Source of the DNA: Xylaria sp. FL1777
Taxonomy: Eukaryota > Ascomycota > Sordariomycetes > Xylariales > Xylariaceae
NCBI GenBank assembly: GCA_022578965.1
Contig: MU400619.1
Location: forward strand, 62,001-126,000
Reading direction: 5' to 3'
DNA: 64,000 bases
Each line of letters starts with the position of its first letter. The first letter of the stretch is position 1. Made by a program: the position numbers and the translations under genes. Shown one piece after another: positions 1 through 13,280 of the stretch. The notes beneath the pieces are model-generated. The model did no database searches. It had not been told where the DNA came from and saw only the letters and a list, made by a program, of their open reading frames with translations.

Positions 1-1101
1 AAATAAACAAAACGCAACATAACGTAAGTAAGTCCAACCTTTGCAAAGAATTAATCTAACAAAATCCTTTTCGAAATTTTACATTAAAACAATTATAAAA
101 ACATGTTAACATTAATTATAATACCTTAAAACAAAGGCCATAAAATTTAATACATTTGTTAATAATTAATGTAATGCTAATTTTAAACTTTGCAGTATTC
201 TTAAGATAAAACTTAGGTTTTATAGCATAACAATAATACTAGCATATAAAAGAATATCTAAAGACGTTTATATAAATTACAACTTGCGCTAAAAAAAAAA
301 AGCAATAGCAAACAAGTGTTTATTTTAGTTTATAACCTTTACAGCCTTTAATAATAATCTATAAGCAGCAATCTTTAAATAAAAACTATACTTTTTTGTT
401 AAAACGATTTATATACACTGCGCAATTTCATGCTTATAAATAGTAAAAGCGTTGCTAGCAAAAAAACTCATTTATGTGCTATTACAAATAGCTAAGTTTT
501 ACATATTATAAATATTTACCTAAGTATTTTTAAATATGTTACAAGTTTTTTGCACGTTATAACTATATATATAAGTAGCAATTAGCTTTACATTAATGTT
601 TTAGTTTTTATTTATTTAAATTACTTAAGCTATATAAAGCATAAAAATAACTTAAAGTAAAAAAAATATTACTTTTGCTGTTATTTTTTCTATAGTTTAC
701 ATATAATTTAAAATTTAAAATAATTAGTAAAAAACAGTAGTAGCTTTATATATATGCAAGTTATTTATTTATTTTAAGCTAAGCTAAAACATAAATAAAT
801 AAATCATTAGTAAAATTACTAAACTAACTTATGCCTTAAGCACAATTAATAAAAAGCATTTATTAAACAGTTTAATTTAAAAGTAAATATAAGATAATAT
901 ACAAAAGCGCTACTATAAAATCCCGTAACTAAAAGAAATAATAAGCAGCTATTTTGCTGTATATATATATATATAACCTTACTTCTTGTAGCACTTTATC
1001 TTTTAATAAAACGTCCGTTTTATAACTTTTAAAAACAATAAATCACTTATTAAAAAACTTATATTTATACTTAGCAAATGATTAATTATAACTATAATTA
1101 G

Positions 1102-1275
1102 TCAAAGAACCTCTTTGCTTATAAAAACGGAATTATAGCATTAATTAGCAATAAGTTTGCTAAAAGACCTTTAAATCTAACCTTTAAAATTACTTTAAAC
1201 TGCTTTACTTATAAAAACAAAGTAAAAAAGGCCGTAAAACTTAAAAAGAAAATTTATATCCTAAGCTTAAGCTAA
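1102..1275 (+). pseudogene. Possible coding relic, unrecognised
   Basis: A 57-codon stretch without stops and without an ATG, closed by TAA. It is lysine-rich, with residues such as LFAYKNGIIALISNKFAKRP near its start and a Lys-rich second half. An open run of this length is uncommon here, but chance could still give it in 64 kb. I do not recognise the family. It may be a piece of a transposon protein that escaped most mutation. The frame cannot be followed convincingly on either side. Confidence 0.25.
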
Positions 1276-1787
1276 TTTAATAGAATTTTTTTAACTACTT
1301 TTTAATTTTTTTAAACTATTTTTTTTCTATTACGTTAAGTTTATATAACAACAGATTTTTAAGCATTTTTTGCTTTAAAGCCTTTAATTCTACCTACTTT
1401 AATCCTTTAGCGCCTATTAAACCTATATAATATAGCAACCTCCCTTAAACCTTAAAATTTACTACTAAAGCAAAAAAAAACTAACTAAAATACATTAAAA
1501 AAATGTTTAATTAGCTTACAAAAAGCCAAACCTTATTTTACTATTAAAGCTTTTTTTGTTACTTACGCTTAAGCTAAATAAAACAAAAAATACTATTTAA
1601 AAACAACTAATATTTGTTAATACTTAAGTTTTAATGTTTTAACTATAAATATTCCTTTAAATTTAAACTTAATCTTTTTTTATTACTATTTAAAAATCAG
1701 GAAAAACAGCTAGCTTATAATTAAAACAACAAATTAGCCTTAGAAGTACTTAAAGCAGGTTTAAATACTTTACTACTAAGCAATCTT

Positions 1788-1813
1788 GCAAAAAAGCAAT
1801 CTTGCTTTTTTGC
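1788..1813. repeat. Perfect inverted repeat, 12-bp arms
   Basis: Arm gcaaaaaagcaa, a 2-base spacer (tc), then its exact reverse complement ttgcttttttgc. The left arm overlaps a short direct repeat of agcaatcttgc. It could form a small hairpin. It is not followed by a T run at a gene end, and no gene is nearby, so a terminator role is not supported. Confidence 0.7.
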
Positions 1814-4298
1814 TTTAAGCAAAAATTCGATTAAAAGATTTAAATAGCACTACTATAGCTTTTTAGCGTTTATAAAAGCATGCTTTAAAAATAAATCCCT
1901 AAAAATAGTTTACGCTAAACTATATAATTAATTAACAAAAACCCGATTTTTATAATAAAGTTTTATACTTTTGCTTTATTTGTTTTGTATTAATTCTAAA
2001 ACATGTACTTTATAGACTGTTTAGCTATGCTATTATCTTAAAAGCTGCAATTTTACATATAGCATATAATAATAAACCTTATATATATATTTAACACACA
2101 TATTAGTATTTCCAGTTCTTACTTTTTTTTCTAATATAAAAGCGTTTATAACTAATTATATTTGCTGTTTTTGTTTTAACTATATTCGAGCTAAAATTAA
2201 ACCTTTAAGCTTATATAGTAATCTTTATTATAATATTTATATTAATACTATGCTTGAACTTTATTATAAAACTTCCGGTTTTAGTTAATAATGCTATTAT
2301 TATAAACAAAACTTTTAAGTTCTTTAAAATTATTATTAGCAAAACTTTTATAGCTAAAGATTAAGTATGCTTATATATATAATAAGTAGCATTTATATTT
2401 TATATTAACTAAAAGTTTGTTAGTAACTTTTAAACAAGCTTTTGTAAAGCTACTAAAAAGCAGCATACTATTAAGCTATAAACAAACAATTTAAACAAAC
2501 TGTCTAAACTTTTATAATTAGCATAATTATACTTTTTAGCGCCTTAAACACCTAAAAAGACTTTGTTTTATACATTATATATCGTTTTAACGTTTATTAT
2601 ATTACACGATTTCTGTACAAAATTTTATACAAACGCAAAGCTAAAACCTTTTTATTAGTTAACTAATCTTTAAAACAAAGTTTAAATTATTCCAACAAAC
2701 ACTACATTAAAAAATAGCTAATGCTATAGCTATAGCTTATATATAACCGAACTTATAAAGATTTTACTTTAATTAAAACAAACAAGTTATTATTTAAATT
2801 AACAAACCAAACTTAGCTTTTAGAAAGCAAAACAATAAAAATTACAGTATTAAACTCTTAAGCTAGCTAAAATAAAAAAAAAACATTTTTATTAATAATT
2901 TTATTTTAGCTTGCTTAAATATATACTAAGGACAAAAATTTATTATTGAATAGATTAAAAACTACGCTTAAATAAAAAAACCAAAAGATTAAACGTTTAA
3001 ATTATACTATAAAGTAAAATAAATAAACTACAAAATTAAAACTTAAGAACTAAGCTTAGTACTAAAAGCTAATATACCTTATTTTATTATACTAGAACTA
3101 ATATTTTAGCTTTTTTTAACCTTTTATTTATTTATACTTTAGCTAACCTTTTTTTTAATATAAGTTTTTAAACATACTACCTTTTAAAACCTACGTTTCT
3201 TTAAACAAATTATAACTTTATAAGTTGTTTAGTACGTTAGTTTAAGCATAAGGCCATTTATTTAATAAAATTATTAAAATCTATAAGTTTGCACTTTTAT
3301 TTTTTTACATATTTACTACTTAATACTAAACATACTTTGCACTTTCTTGTTGCAAAGCAATATATAATACCTTTGCTAATAACCATACTTAATATATTTT
3401 ACTACTTGCACTATACTTTTATGTTCTTAACTTTTTATCTTAATTTTATTTTTTACTAAGTTATTTTATGCACTATTACTTTTAACTTGCATTATAATTT
3501 GTTTAGCTAGCTTTTATACTTTGTTTTATAATAAGCTATAATAATAAAAACAAAACAAATAAAATTTTAAACCCGTTTTTTAACCGGCAGTTTAATTACA
3601 AAAGTTTACCTAGTACTACTGTTTAAATTAATACTTACTTAGCAAGCAAAGCCTTTTTTTAGATCTATATGCTGCTAAATGTTAACTAAGCATTCTTAGC
3701 TATTAAAAAAAAGAAACGCTAATTTAGTTTTTTAAATAAGCTTAATATTAATAAAAAAGTTATTACAAAAAAATAAAACCCTAAGAAATTCTGAACTAAG
3801 GTAATTTAAAAAATCTTAATTTGCAAATAGCTAAACTTTAACTAAGTTATTTGCTTTTTAGCAAAAATTAAGCCCGGATGTAAACCTTTTAATACTAATA
3901 TTTAGTTATAAACTAAAGAATTTTTTTTAATTGTACAAAAAGAAAAACACTACGGATAGTAGAAAAATAACATAATTTTTATAGCTATAAAACTTAAACT
4001 AAAGTTTTAGAAAGCTCTTTAAATTATTAGCAATATAAAGCACAGCATAAAAACTATGCTTACAAAAATTATAAACTAAATTATAGTAGCTAGTTTTACT
4101 TAAATCTTAGTTAATTTAAAAACCTATATTATTTTATAATGCTAGAAATCTTAAGCAAAACAATATTAGATTTTATATGCTAAATATTACTTAGTAAAAA
4201 ACAGGTCTTATAAGCGTAAAAAAACTAACAAACATTTAAACCTATTTTTTATACTAACAAGCTAACATATAACGTAAACTTTAGTTAATTTATTTCGT

Positions 4299-4560
4299 TT
4301 GCTTAGTATATTTGTTTTAGCTAGTATATTAGTTCTAGCTAGTACATTTGTTTTTTTTGGTTTACTTGTTTTGCTTGTTTTATTAGTTCTGCTTGTTTTA
4401 TTTGTTCTGTTTGGTTTATTTGTTCTGCTTGTTCTATTTATCCTGTTTGGTTTATTTGTTTTGCTTGTTTTATTTGTTTTTTAAACGCAGCTTTTTTAAA
4501 TAACATAGCTTTTGTTACATTTGCAGCTAACAAAAGATTTAATATTTGCTTTACGCTTTA
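4299..4560 (-). pseudogene. 18-bp minisatellite, probably a decayed minus-strand hexapeptide repeat
   Basis: About nine imperfect 18-bp units run from 4300 to 4490. On the plus strand they give a 61-codon open frame of pure Leu/Val/Phe, which looks like a shadow. On the minus strand one frame runs through the array and about 60 bases upstream of it with stops only at a few points. It reads as a hydrophilic Gln/Lys repeat, for example IKQAKQINQTG, then IEQAEQ, INQTEQ, IKQAEL. That composition suits a coiled coil or low-complexity linker. The in-frame stops fall where Gln or Trp codons would be hit by C-to-T change. The protein family is unknown. Confidence 0.4.
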
Positions 4561-7500
4561 AGCTATTTATAAATATAACTTATAACTGTTTTATATAAGC
4601 AAATATACTAAACAACACTTTGTTTATTTATATTTTAGTTAAAAGTGCAGCTTTGTTAAATAAATTCCAAAATTAGAAGCTAAAGCTTACTTTAAACAAT
4701 ATTATTTGCGCAAAAATTGTTAGCCTGCTATAGCAAAATAAAAACAAAGCAAATTACGTTTTGCAAGCATGCCTTAATAATAACAAAAAACTTAATAAAA
4801 CAATTTTTTAATTTTTTAAAACAGTAGTACAATATTTTAAGGATATATTTCTTAACAGTTTAAAAAAAGCTATGTTTACTAGCGCCTTAAATGCTTATAC
4901 TTATAAAACCATCTTAAAAATCCTTAAACATATGCATATTAACACTTTAGCGCAGTTAAAAAATACTATTGTAAACCTAATTAAAACTAATATAAATAAA
5001 ACATTTTAACAACTTTACGCTATTTTTTAAAAGCAAACTAATATAGCTATTACTAAGCTATCTAAAAAATACAAAGCTTAATTTTAACTATTAAACCAAC
5101 AAATTGCTAGCTTTTAAAAATCTGTTTACTAACTGCAGTTATAATTTAGTTCTAAAAACTTCTTTAAAAATAATAACTCCTGTTTAACAAACAAAAACAA
5201 AAAACCACAAATTTCTAAACCTAGCAAAAAAGCTTAGCTAACTACTGTTTTAAGCTCTATTAATATGCTAATAGCTTTAGCTACTATACTAACTAATACG
5301 TAATCTTTTTTTTTTAATTCTATATTAGCTAAAATAAATCTTTTTATATAATTAGTTAAAAGTATTTAGTAAAACGTTAAATAATAAATATAATAATTAA
5401 AAGCTAGCTAAAATCTTTAAAACAAAAATAATTATTGCTAACTATACACACATATATAAAAAAAAAATCTACTTTGTTTTAAATAGTTATTTATATCTGC
5501 TTAAACAAGCAAGCATAAACTGCAATAAGTACTTAAGTATTTATAGTATAAATAGCATAAAACCTATTTTTTGATTTTAATTAATCTTGCGTTATTTTTA
5601 ATATAATTTTATTTTTTTGCTATAATTATAATAATTTAATTATAACTTTACTGTTTTTATAGCTTATAAAAAGCTAACTATTTTTTATTTTATGCACTGC
5701 TAAACGCTTTTTTAAGCTTAATATAACTTTATAAATTATTTAATATATTAGTTTAAGCATAAAAAATATTACTTAATAAAAATATTAATACTTTATCTTA
5801 GCAAATATTGCTATATATAATACGCCTAGGTTTGTTTTTATTACTAAATACTTAAGTACTGCTACTTTACTAACAGATCTTCCTTTAGCAGCTAAACTAA
5901 TATTTCTTAGCATAATTTTAGTTTTAATACACTTTTTATATTATTTCTTTTTTATTTTGCTTTTACAAGTTAAAATAAAGAACCTAAAACATCTTTAAGC
6001 TTTATAAACTAAAATTGCTGCTTAAGTTAATAAGAAAAAACGCAAAAACTAACAGTAGCATAAACGCAAGTTTGCAAAAAAACAACAATAATATAATACA
6101 AAAACATTTAATGTAGTACATACTAAAAACGTTAATATAGCTAATTTTAAAGAACAACGAAAATTTACTGCTTTGGAAACAAAAAACATTGCAGTATTAT
6201 AGGCTATATTGTTAAATAGTAGCAACTAAAACAATTTACTAAACGCGCTAGCACTTTTTAACCTAGCTTTCGTTATGCATTCTAACACAAAAATCTGTTT
6301 AGTTTTGGCTTAAAAACAAAAGTTAATCGCTTTTTGCAAAACTTTGCAAAATTTCCGCCAAAATTCCGCCGGTTTTTAATAAGCACTATTTGTTTTTTAA
6401 AAACTATAGCTTAAATCCACAATATTTTTTTAACAGCTAACTATTAATAATAATAATTGCATTACTAACTTATAAAGTTTGTTCTTAAAAATAACTATTA
6501 AATAAGTTTTTATTATACTAGCATTAAAAAAATAAGCGCTTACAAATATTTAGTTCTTTTATTAATAGTTTATAACCTGCAAAAACAAACATAAAAAAAA
6601 CAAACTTTAATAAATTGCTATAGCTATTTATAATAAAAAATTTAAAAACAACTTACCTAATATTTTTACTAGCTTTAATAATTAAAATAACACTTTACTT
6701 TAAATTATTATTTATAATAATTGCAAAGCAGCTTTAAGCATTTTTAACTAAAAAAATAGCAACATTAAATATATTACTATTAACCTAACGCATAACAAGT
6801 TTTCTTGCAAAGCTTACAAATTAATTAAACATAATATTACATACTATTACTGCTACAATTTGCACTAGTACCTCTATTATTACTACAGTTTAAAGCACTT
6901 AAAAAACAACTGTAAAATTTTATCTTTTATTAAGTGCACTATTTGCAAAAAGAATAGCTACTAACGTTAAAATTGCCCCGATTTAGTTCATTTTATAAAC
7001 AAACTATTTTAGCTATCCTAAAGCTAAGTTATCTGCAAACCCTGCAGCAATAATAAACCAATAAAAAACCTAGCTAAAATTAAAGTTCTTCCGCTTAAAA
7101 AAAATATTTTTTTTAGCTAACAAAAATACTAGCTAAATAAAGCTAGCATAACTAAAGCTTATTACGTTTTATTATCTTTTGCTACTATTGCTGCTATTTT
7201 TACTATGCCTTTATAAAGCAACTAAACTAGTATTGCTACATAGTTAACTTTAACCCTAATTAGCAATTATATAAACAACTATATTACTTTGCTAGCTTAA
7301 CGCTAATTTTTAGAACTATAAACTTAAGTTAAAGTTAATAATACTAACAAAAAAACAAAAGAACTTAAACTTATTTACTTTTTTTGTTTATAAGCTAAAA
7401 GCCGCAGAACTATTTTTGCTAAAACGTATATTAATTTTCCAACAATAGTTAATATTCCTACTATATATAAGCTAGATTTAAAAGCAATACTTAAGTTTAT

Positions 7501-9415
7501 AAAACGCTATAGCTAACTTGTTATAAAAGCTTTTATATTACTTATATAGCTTCTTAAGATTATCTTCTAGGTTTTTAATAATAATAATAGCGTTTACTAC
7601 GTTTATTAATCAAACAATATTAATAAACTTCTTTAAGTATACAGCTTATTTTTTGCTATAACAAAAAACCTTTTTAACCGAGCTTTTAACGCTTATAACC
7701 TAGCTATTAAACTTTAATTATGTTTTTTAGGCCCTTTAGCAAAACCGTACAACGCTTAGCTGTCTTTTATAAAAAAGTATTAAATTTAATACATTAACTT
7801 TTACTGCTTTTGCTAAAATAAATGTTTAAAAAGCAGTTTGTTTTTAAAGTTAAACAACGTTCTTTTTAATTATAAAGCTAGCATACTTCGCTAGAAAAAA
7901 CCTTGAATCTAGATAAATATACTCAAAAAGTCTACTAAATTAGCTATTGCTATTTACTGCAAATTTAAGCAAACAAAAAAAATCACAAGCATTACAAAAA
8001 AATCATAATATTTTGCTATTTATATTTTAGCGCTCTTTTAAAACAGTTAGTCTGCTTATTTTATAAAGTAGTTAGTTATTATTTTTAATAAATAAAATTT
8101 TTAAGTTATACTACAGCTAAAAAATAAACTAAAGATTAAGTTCTTTAATACTAAATAAATATTGCACGCTAATATAGTTATTAAAATAACCGTTAATAAA
8201 AAGGTTACTGTTATTTTTAAGCACTTGTTTAAAGCTAAATTATAAGCTAAAAATTATAAAGCTTTTAATGCTTGCTGCGCCTTAATGCACTAAGCACTAA
8301 AAAATATATACTAACAGAACACAAAAATAAACTTGCAACTTTAATATAAGTTCATTTTGTAGCGCTTAAAATTCTTTTTCTAAAAGAAATCCTGCAAAAA
8401 CCTTAAACTTATTTTTGCATAAAAGAACTACATTTAATCTTTCATAACTAAGTATATTAACAAAGCTACATTACAATTGCTTTTATAGCACAAAATCCTA
8501 CTACGCTTGTTTAATACAACATATATAAGCTTTTTAGCTTTATAAAAATCAATTAAGTCCTAGGCTTTTTACGTTATTGCGCTTTTTACGCTAAGCTAAA
8601 AACCTAACTATAGCAAAAATTCTTAAGTTAAAATCCTGCTTTTAGCAGTTCTAGTTTTAAAAAAGTTTTAAAAACAAGCTTACATTAATTAGCTAGCAAA
8701 CTACATTAACAAATCAAAGCATGTTATATATGTTGCTTTTTATTAAAGCGTTCAAAAAAAAACAGCAAACGCATAAATCAAAGCTATAATAAACTTCGTT
8801 ATTAAGCTAACAAATCAAACTAATTTTGCAAAACTAATAAAATAAACATTAAACTTTAACGTAAATAACTATATAACGCTAAACGCTATAGCATACTTAG
8901 CTTTATAGCATACTATTAATAAATTTGCAAATAAACTGTTTACTAAGTATACAGCAGCATTAACTTATCTTGCAAACAAAACTCTAATACAGGTTTACTT
9001 AAAAAACAATATTATAAAAGCTACAACAATTCACTTAAAAAATAAATCCGTTAATATTATAAAAGCTGCAACAGTTTACTTAAAGAATAAATCCATTAAT
9101 GTTTTAAAAGCCGCAAAACAACAGGTTCAAAAGTTTACTACACAAAAAGCTTAGCAAAACAAAAAGCCTTTAATATAACGCTGCAGCATTACAAAGTTAT
9201 AATCTAACAACATTATAAAATGCTTGTTTAAAATAAACAACAACTAGAAAAAAGCTATTCTTTTTAATAATAAAGCGTTACTATATAAGTTTAAGGTTGT
9301 TTTTAGCTTTTTTAGTAGCAAAAAAACACATATAGCAGCTATTTTATTAACTTTGCTATTATAAAATTTAGCGTAAAAGAAAAAAAACAAAATAGTACTA
9401 CTGCTATTAATTACT
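4561..9415. other. AT-rich hypermutated DNA without intact genes
   Basis: No frame is open for long. Near 6325-6385 a short patch (cttttcaaaa-like and ccgcc-containing bases) is less AT-rich than its surroundings. Near 8185-8219 a weak inverted repeat of the form aataacc..ggtta..ttatt is visible. From 8701 to 9000 I counted the neighbours of every C and G by hand (see findings). No recognisable gene, RNA or complete element was found. Confidence 0.7.
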
Positions 9416-9487
9416 AAAGAACTAAAACTAACAAAAGAACTAAAACTAATAAAAGAACTAAAACTAACAAAAGAACTAAAACTGCTT
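9416..9487. repeat. 18-bp tandem repeat, four units
   Basis: Units of aaagaactaaaactaaca follow one another four times, the last changing at its end. The unit is a multiple of three. The plus strand reads as Lys-Glu-Leu-Lys-Leu-Thr repeats in a frame open for roughly 45 codons without an ATG. The minus strand reads as a Ser/Phe repeat, as expected if a serine-rich repeat lost TCT codons to TTT. Either could be the original coding strand; I cannot decide. Confidence 0.75.
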
Positions 9488-12318
9488 AAAAAGCTAACAC
9501 TGCTAAAAAAACAAAGTCTTTAACTAAACGTATTTAAAACAAAAGAAAACTTTTTAAACTATTAAATACCTAGCAATTTAGCACTAATTATTATAGCAAA
9601 CAATAATTAACTTAACAACGTTACGCAAAAAATACTACTTACGTTTTAATAACTTAATTTTAACAAACAACATTTTATTATCTGCGCGGCCTTTATTAAC
9701 CACGTATTTAAATTTGTTTTCTAAAACGCACTTAATACTTTAAAAAACAACAAAATTGCAAATTTGCTAAACTTTAAACGCATAATATTCGAAATCTTCG
9801 CAAGCGTTAAACAATGTTGCTACAATATTCTTTTAGTATTTAAGTTTCTATAGTTCTTATTTAGCTTTATTATGTATAAACTTGCTACTAATACAAAAAA
9901 TAATACTGTTTAAACCATTCGGAAAAATTTAAATGCTTAAACCTAAAACCTAATTTATTAAGCAAAAACGGGCAAAAAGGCATATTAACAAGCTATAATG
10001 TTCTTTATTAAAAAATTTTTATAAAACACTAAAACAATCGTTTGTACTTTTTTTGCAGCATATATTTTATTTAGTTTTATTAACCCTAGATTTTTATAAA
10101 TAAATAAAGCTTTCTGCTTAATAAAAGCTAATTTTTTTCTTGTTTTAACGTTTTTTTATAAAGTAACATTTAAGCTTTTTTTAGGAAACTTTTTTTAACT
10201 AAGCTTGCAAATACTCTTTTTTAACATATATCTAGCTAAAAAAGAAAACCTTTATTTCTTTAACGCTTTTGCTTTTTAGCTTAAAACATTACTAGCTCTT
10301 CAAATAATTAAAGCATAAACTATTCTGAACTTTAAGCTACAGAAAAATTACTATATTATTAATAACGTTTTTTAAATAGCATTAAAGATTTTTTATAACA
10401 GAAAAATAAAAAAAGCTGCCTTAATACTTAATAACTAATATAATTAGCATTTAAATAGCATAAAGGTTTAAAAAACGTAACAGTTTTTCTAAAAACTTAC
10501 TACTAATAATGCTTATAGCTTTTTTATTCTTCTTAACATTAGCAAAAACAACAAATCTGTTATTAGAACTAGTTTTTGCAATAATACTTATGCATGCATT
10601 ATTTTATATATAATTATTTTTATTTTCTAATTAAACTTATACTAAGTTGCCTTATTTAAAAACTAGCTTAGTAAACGCACTTTTATTGCTATAGTTACTT
10701 CTTATAATAGCTAAGTTTTATATATTAAGAACATGCTTAACGTTTTGCATTTAAACAAATAAATCTTTAACTTTATAAAAGTTTAAACTAATTAAAGCAT
10801 GCAAAAATATAAAGCTAACATTTATATTATAAATCTAGTTCGTACTTAAGCTTTAAGCTTTTTAAGCAACTGTTGCTTAAGCATAACGCTAATATTTAAA
10901 GCCTGGATTGCTAATATTTACTTGCTTAATTCTTAAGCATAAACTAAAACAAGTTTTTATTTTAACTTGCTTAAACATAAGTAGCTAGTTAAGCTAGTTT
11001 AATAGTATAATAAATAAGCTATAACGTACTTATATAGCAGTAAAAACATCTTTTTTTAAAAAACATATTGCTTTATATATTGCACGTTTTATAATCTTAG
11101 CAATTAATATATTAGGACTACTTATATTAACTATTAAAAACATTATTACGTTTAAAAGTGCTATAAAGCTTTTACTTTGCTACTTTTTAAGCTGTATAAC
11201 TTGCATTCTGTAAATAAATAGTATAACTAAAACATTTAGCCTATATAAAAAATAACCGCTAAGCACTATAAAACCTTAAAAAAACTAGCTAGCAAAGTTA
11301 ATAATTTTATTTTATATAAACAGATCTTTACTTTTAAAAAAAATATTAGGTTTATAAAAAAGAAGTCAGAAAAGTATTAAAAAATAAAGCAAAAAAAAAA
11401 AAAAATCCAAAAGAAAACAAAAGTTAAACTAGAAGAACAAAAAGTAATAAATTTTGTAATAAAAATGCTACGTGCTAGCAGTTAGCTTTTAAACAGCAAT
11501 GTTAACTTACCGTTTGCTTAAACTGTTATTATTTAAACGTAAGCTACTTTAAGTTTTAATTAAATAAATCTAATAAAGCTTTATAAGTATTTAACTTTTG
11601 TTTCCTTTAGATTTAAGATGTTTAATCTTTAAACTGCTCTTTAGTTAGCTTTGCTTTATTAACGCGTAGCAAATTATCTTATTTAACAATACATATAAAC
11701 CATGCTTTTTTATACTATCTCTTTTGTAGATTATTAAAACGTTACTTTTTATACGTTTAACTAAAACTAGCTATTCTTTTTTAATCACGTTTTTTATATA
11801 GCTATTATTTTTTTTAATATGTTTTATAGCTTGCATACTATAATACATCTAATAATATATAGCTTCTAATATGCGCTACTTAAACAGATTTATTAGTTTT
11901 TTAAACAAAAGCTTTAAAAAATAAAACATATATAGGATACAGCTAACATTCTTTATATTAATTTAACAGCCTTTCTTTTAATTAAATAAAAAAACAACCT
12001 AAAAAAAAAAACAAATATAGCTACTAAAAAACAGAAATTTTAGAATAAATATAGTTAAGCACTTAACTACGCAATATTAAATAAACTAATTTACCTAAAT
12101 AACTTTACTAGTATTAATCCTAAAAATTATAATAACTTACGTACTTTTAACTAACTTAATGCGTTAATTTTTTAATTTTACATAAAAAACATAAAACAAA
12201 AAAAACTAAACTTTGCTACGAAAGCTTAAAACATAACTAATAAAAAAAACCTAAATTAAAAAAATGCTTAAGCATTATAAAAAAACAATAATACTACACT
12301 ATAGCAAACAATATAGTG
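9488..12318. other. AT-rich hypermutated DNA without intact genes
   Basis: Stops are frequent in all frames. I see no tandem repeat, no RNA gene and no family motif. A homopolymer A run lies near 11390-11404. This is background of the AT-isochore. Confidence 0.7.
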
Positions 12319-12399
12319 GTAGTGTTACGGGTATTATAAGTGTTATAAGTATTATAAGTGTTATAAGTGTTATAAGTATTACAGGTATTACAAGTGTTA
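12319..12399. repeat. 9-bp minisatellite, nine units
   Basis: Nine units of the type taagtgtta / taagtatta / caagtgtta stand head to tail. A 59-codon frame starts with ATG at 12264 and runs through the array to a TAA at 12441, reading as Val-Ile-Ser triplets. There is no recognisable domain, and the openness follows from the 9-bp period, so I treat the ORF as a by-product of the repeat. The array keeps GGT and GGG triplets, which are rare elsewhere here. Confidence 0.8.
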
Positions 12400-12650
12400 C
12401 AAAAGGAAAAGTAATCTGCTATATAGCTTTATATTTAGTTTAATTATACTATTGTTATATATATGCTATAAGTAGCTACTATAGTATAAAACTAAGCAAA
12501 AGAAATATAATGTTAACTAAACAAATTTAAGTTTATTAAGTTATATATTAATTATGCAGTATAAAATTGTTCTTTAAATAATTAAAGCAATCTTTAATTA
12601 AGCTTTTAGTATTAAACTTAAAATTATTAAAAGTTTAATATATAGTTTGA

Positions 12651-12720
12651 CTTTATTAAGTTAGTAGCTATAAATACTATTATTGTTAATTCTGTAATAA
12701 TAGCATTGTTTTACGCAACA
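12651..12720 (+). repeat. Dispersed repeat R6, copy 1
   Basis: About 65 bases beginning ttagtagctataaatactat recur with few changes at 46119-46183. The differences I see are C/T or G/A. It is too short to classify, and may be the conserved end of a larger decayed element. Confidence 0.6.
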
Positions 12721-13086
12721 AACTTAGTTAAAACTTTAAGTTATGTTTTATAGAAGTATTTATTGCAATAAGTCTATATATAACTACGTAAACTAACTTC
12801 TAAATAAGTTACAAAAAGTATGTTTTATTGCATGTAATGCCTTTATTTTTTTAAACAGAGATATAATATTTTATTGCTATTATAGCATTACAATTATTGC
12901 TTATAATACTTAATTATTTGTTAAACTTTAGCAAATAATAGTTCATTATGTTAGTTATTTTACTTACTTGCGTAAACATAAATAAAAAGCAATAAAAGCG
13001 CTAATAAGATATATTAAGCTAAAGGTTAAAATTATACTAGCACTAACCTTTAGCGTATATATTAAATCTATTTCTATTTATTATTT

Positions 13087-13280
13087 CTGTTAAGTAATAT
13101 AGTTATATATAAACCTTTAAAGTTTATATAATAAAATTAGTATATATATAAGCTATTCTTAATAACTACTATTAAAAAAGCTAAGAACTAATTAATTAAT
13201 ATACTAGCTACTAATTTTTTTATTACTTACTTGCTATATAACCGCTAAAGCTACTTATTTACTTTAAAACAATAACTTTT
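13087..13280 (+). repeat. Dispersed repeat R7, copy 1
   Basis: About 190 bases (taagtaatatagttatata ... aaaacaataactttta) recur at 50950-51140 in the same orientation with scattered transitions and small indels. No terminal inverted repeat is evident. A solo LTR or a small non-autonomous element is possible. Confidence 0.65.

Larger units (their letters stand above)
1..4298. other. AT-rich hypermutated DNA without intact genes
   Basis: No frame stays open for long on either strand; TAA and TAG are dense and TGA is nearly absent (I find about one TGA in the first 1.1 kb). C survives mainly as AC and GC. The stretch holds one possible coding relic near 1.1 kb and one perfect inverted repeat near 1.8 kb, both listed separately. 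Otherwise I recognise no motif, promoter or RNA gene. It is most likely decayed transposon sequence, but I could not assign it to a family. Confidence 0.75.

Noticed and set aside
1788..1813. Intrinsic terminator
   Set aside because: The hairpin is AT-rich, lies beside no gene, and the context is eukaryotic.
4299..4484. Plus-strand 61-codon Leu/Val-rich frame as a membrane peptide gene
   Set aside because: It is made by the 18-bp repeat, has no context, and the opposite strand reads as a more protein-like repeat.
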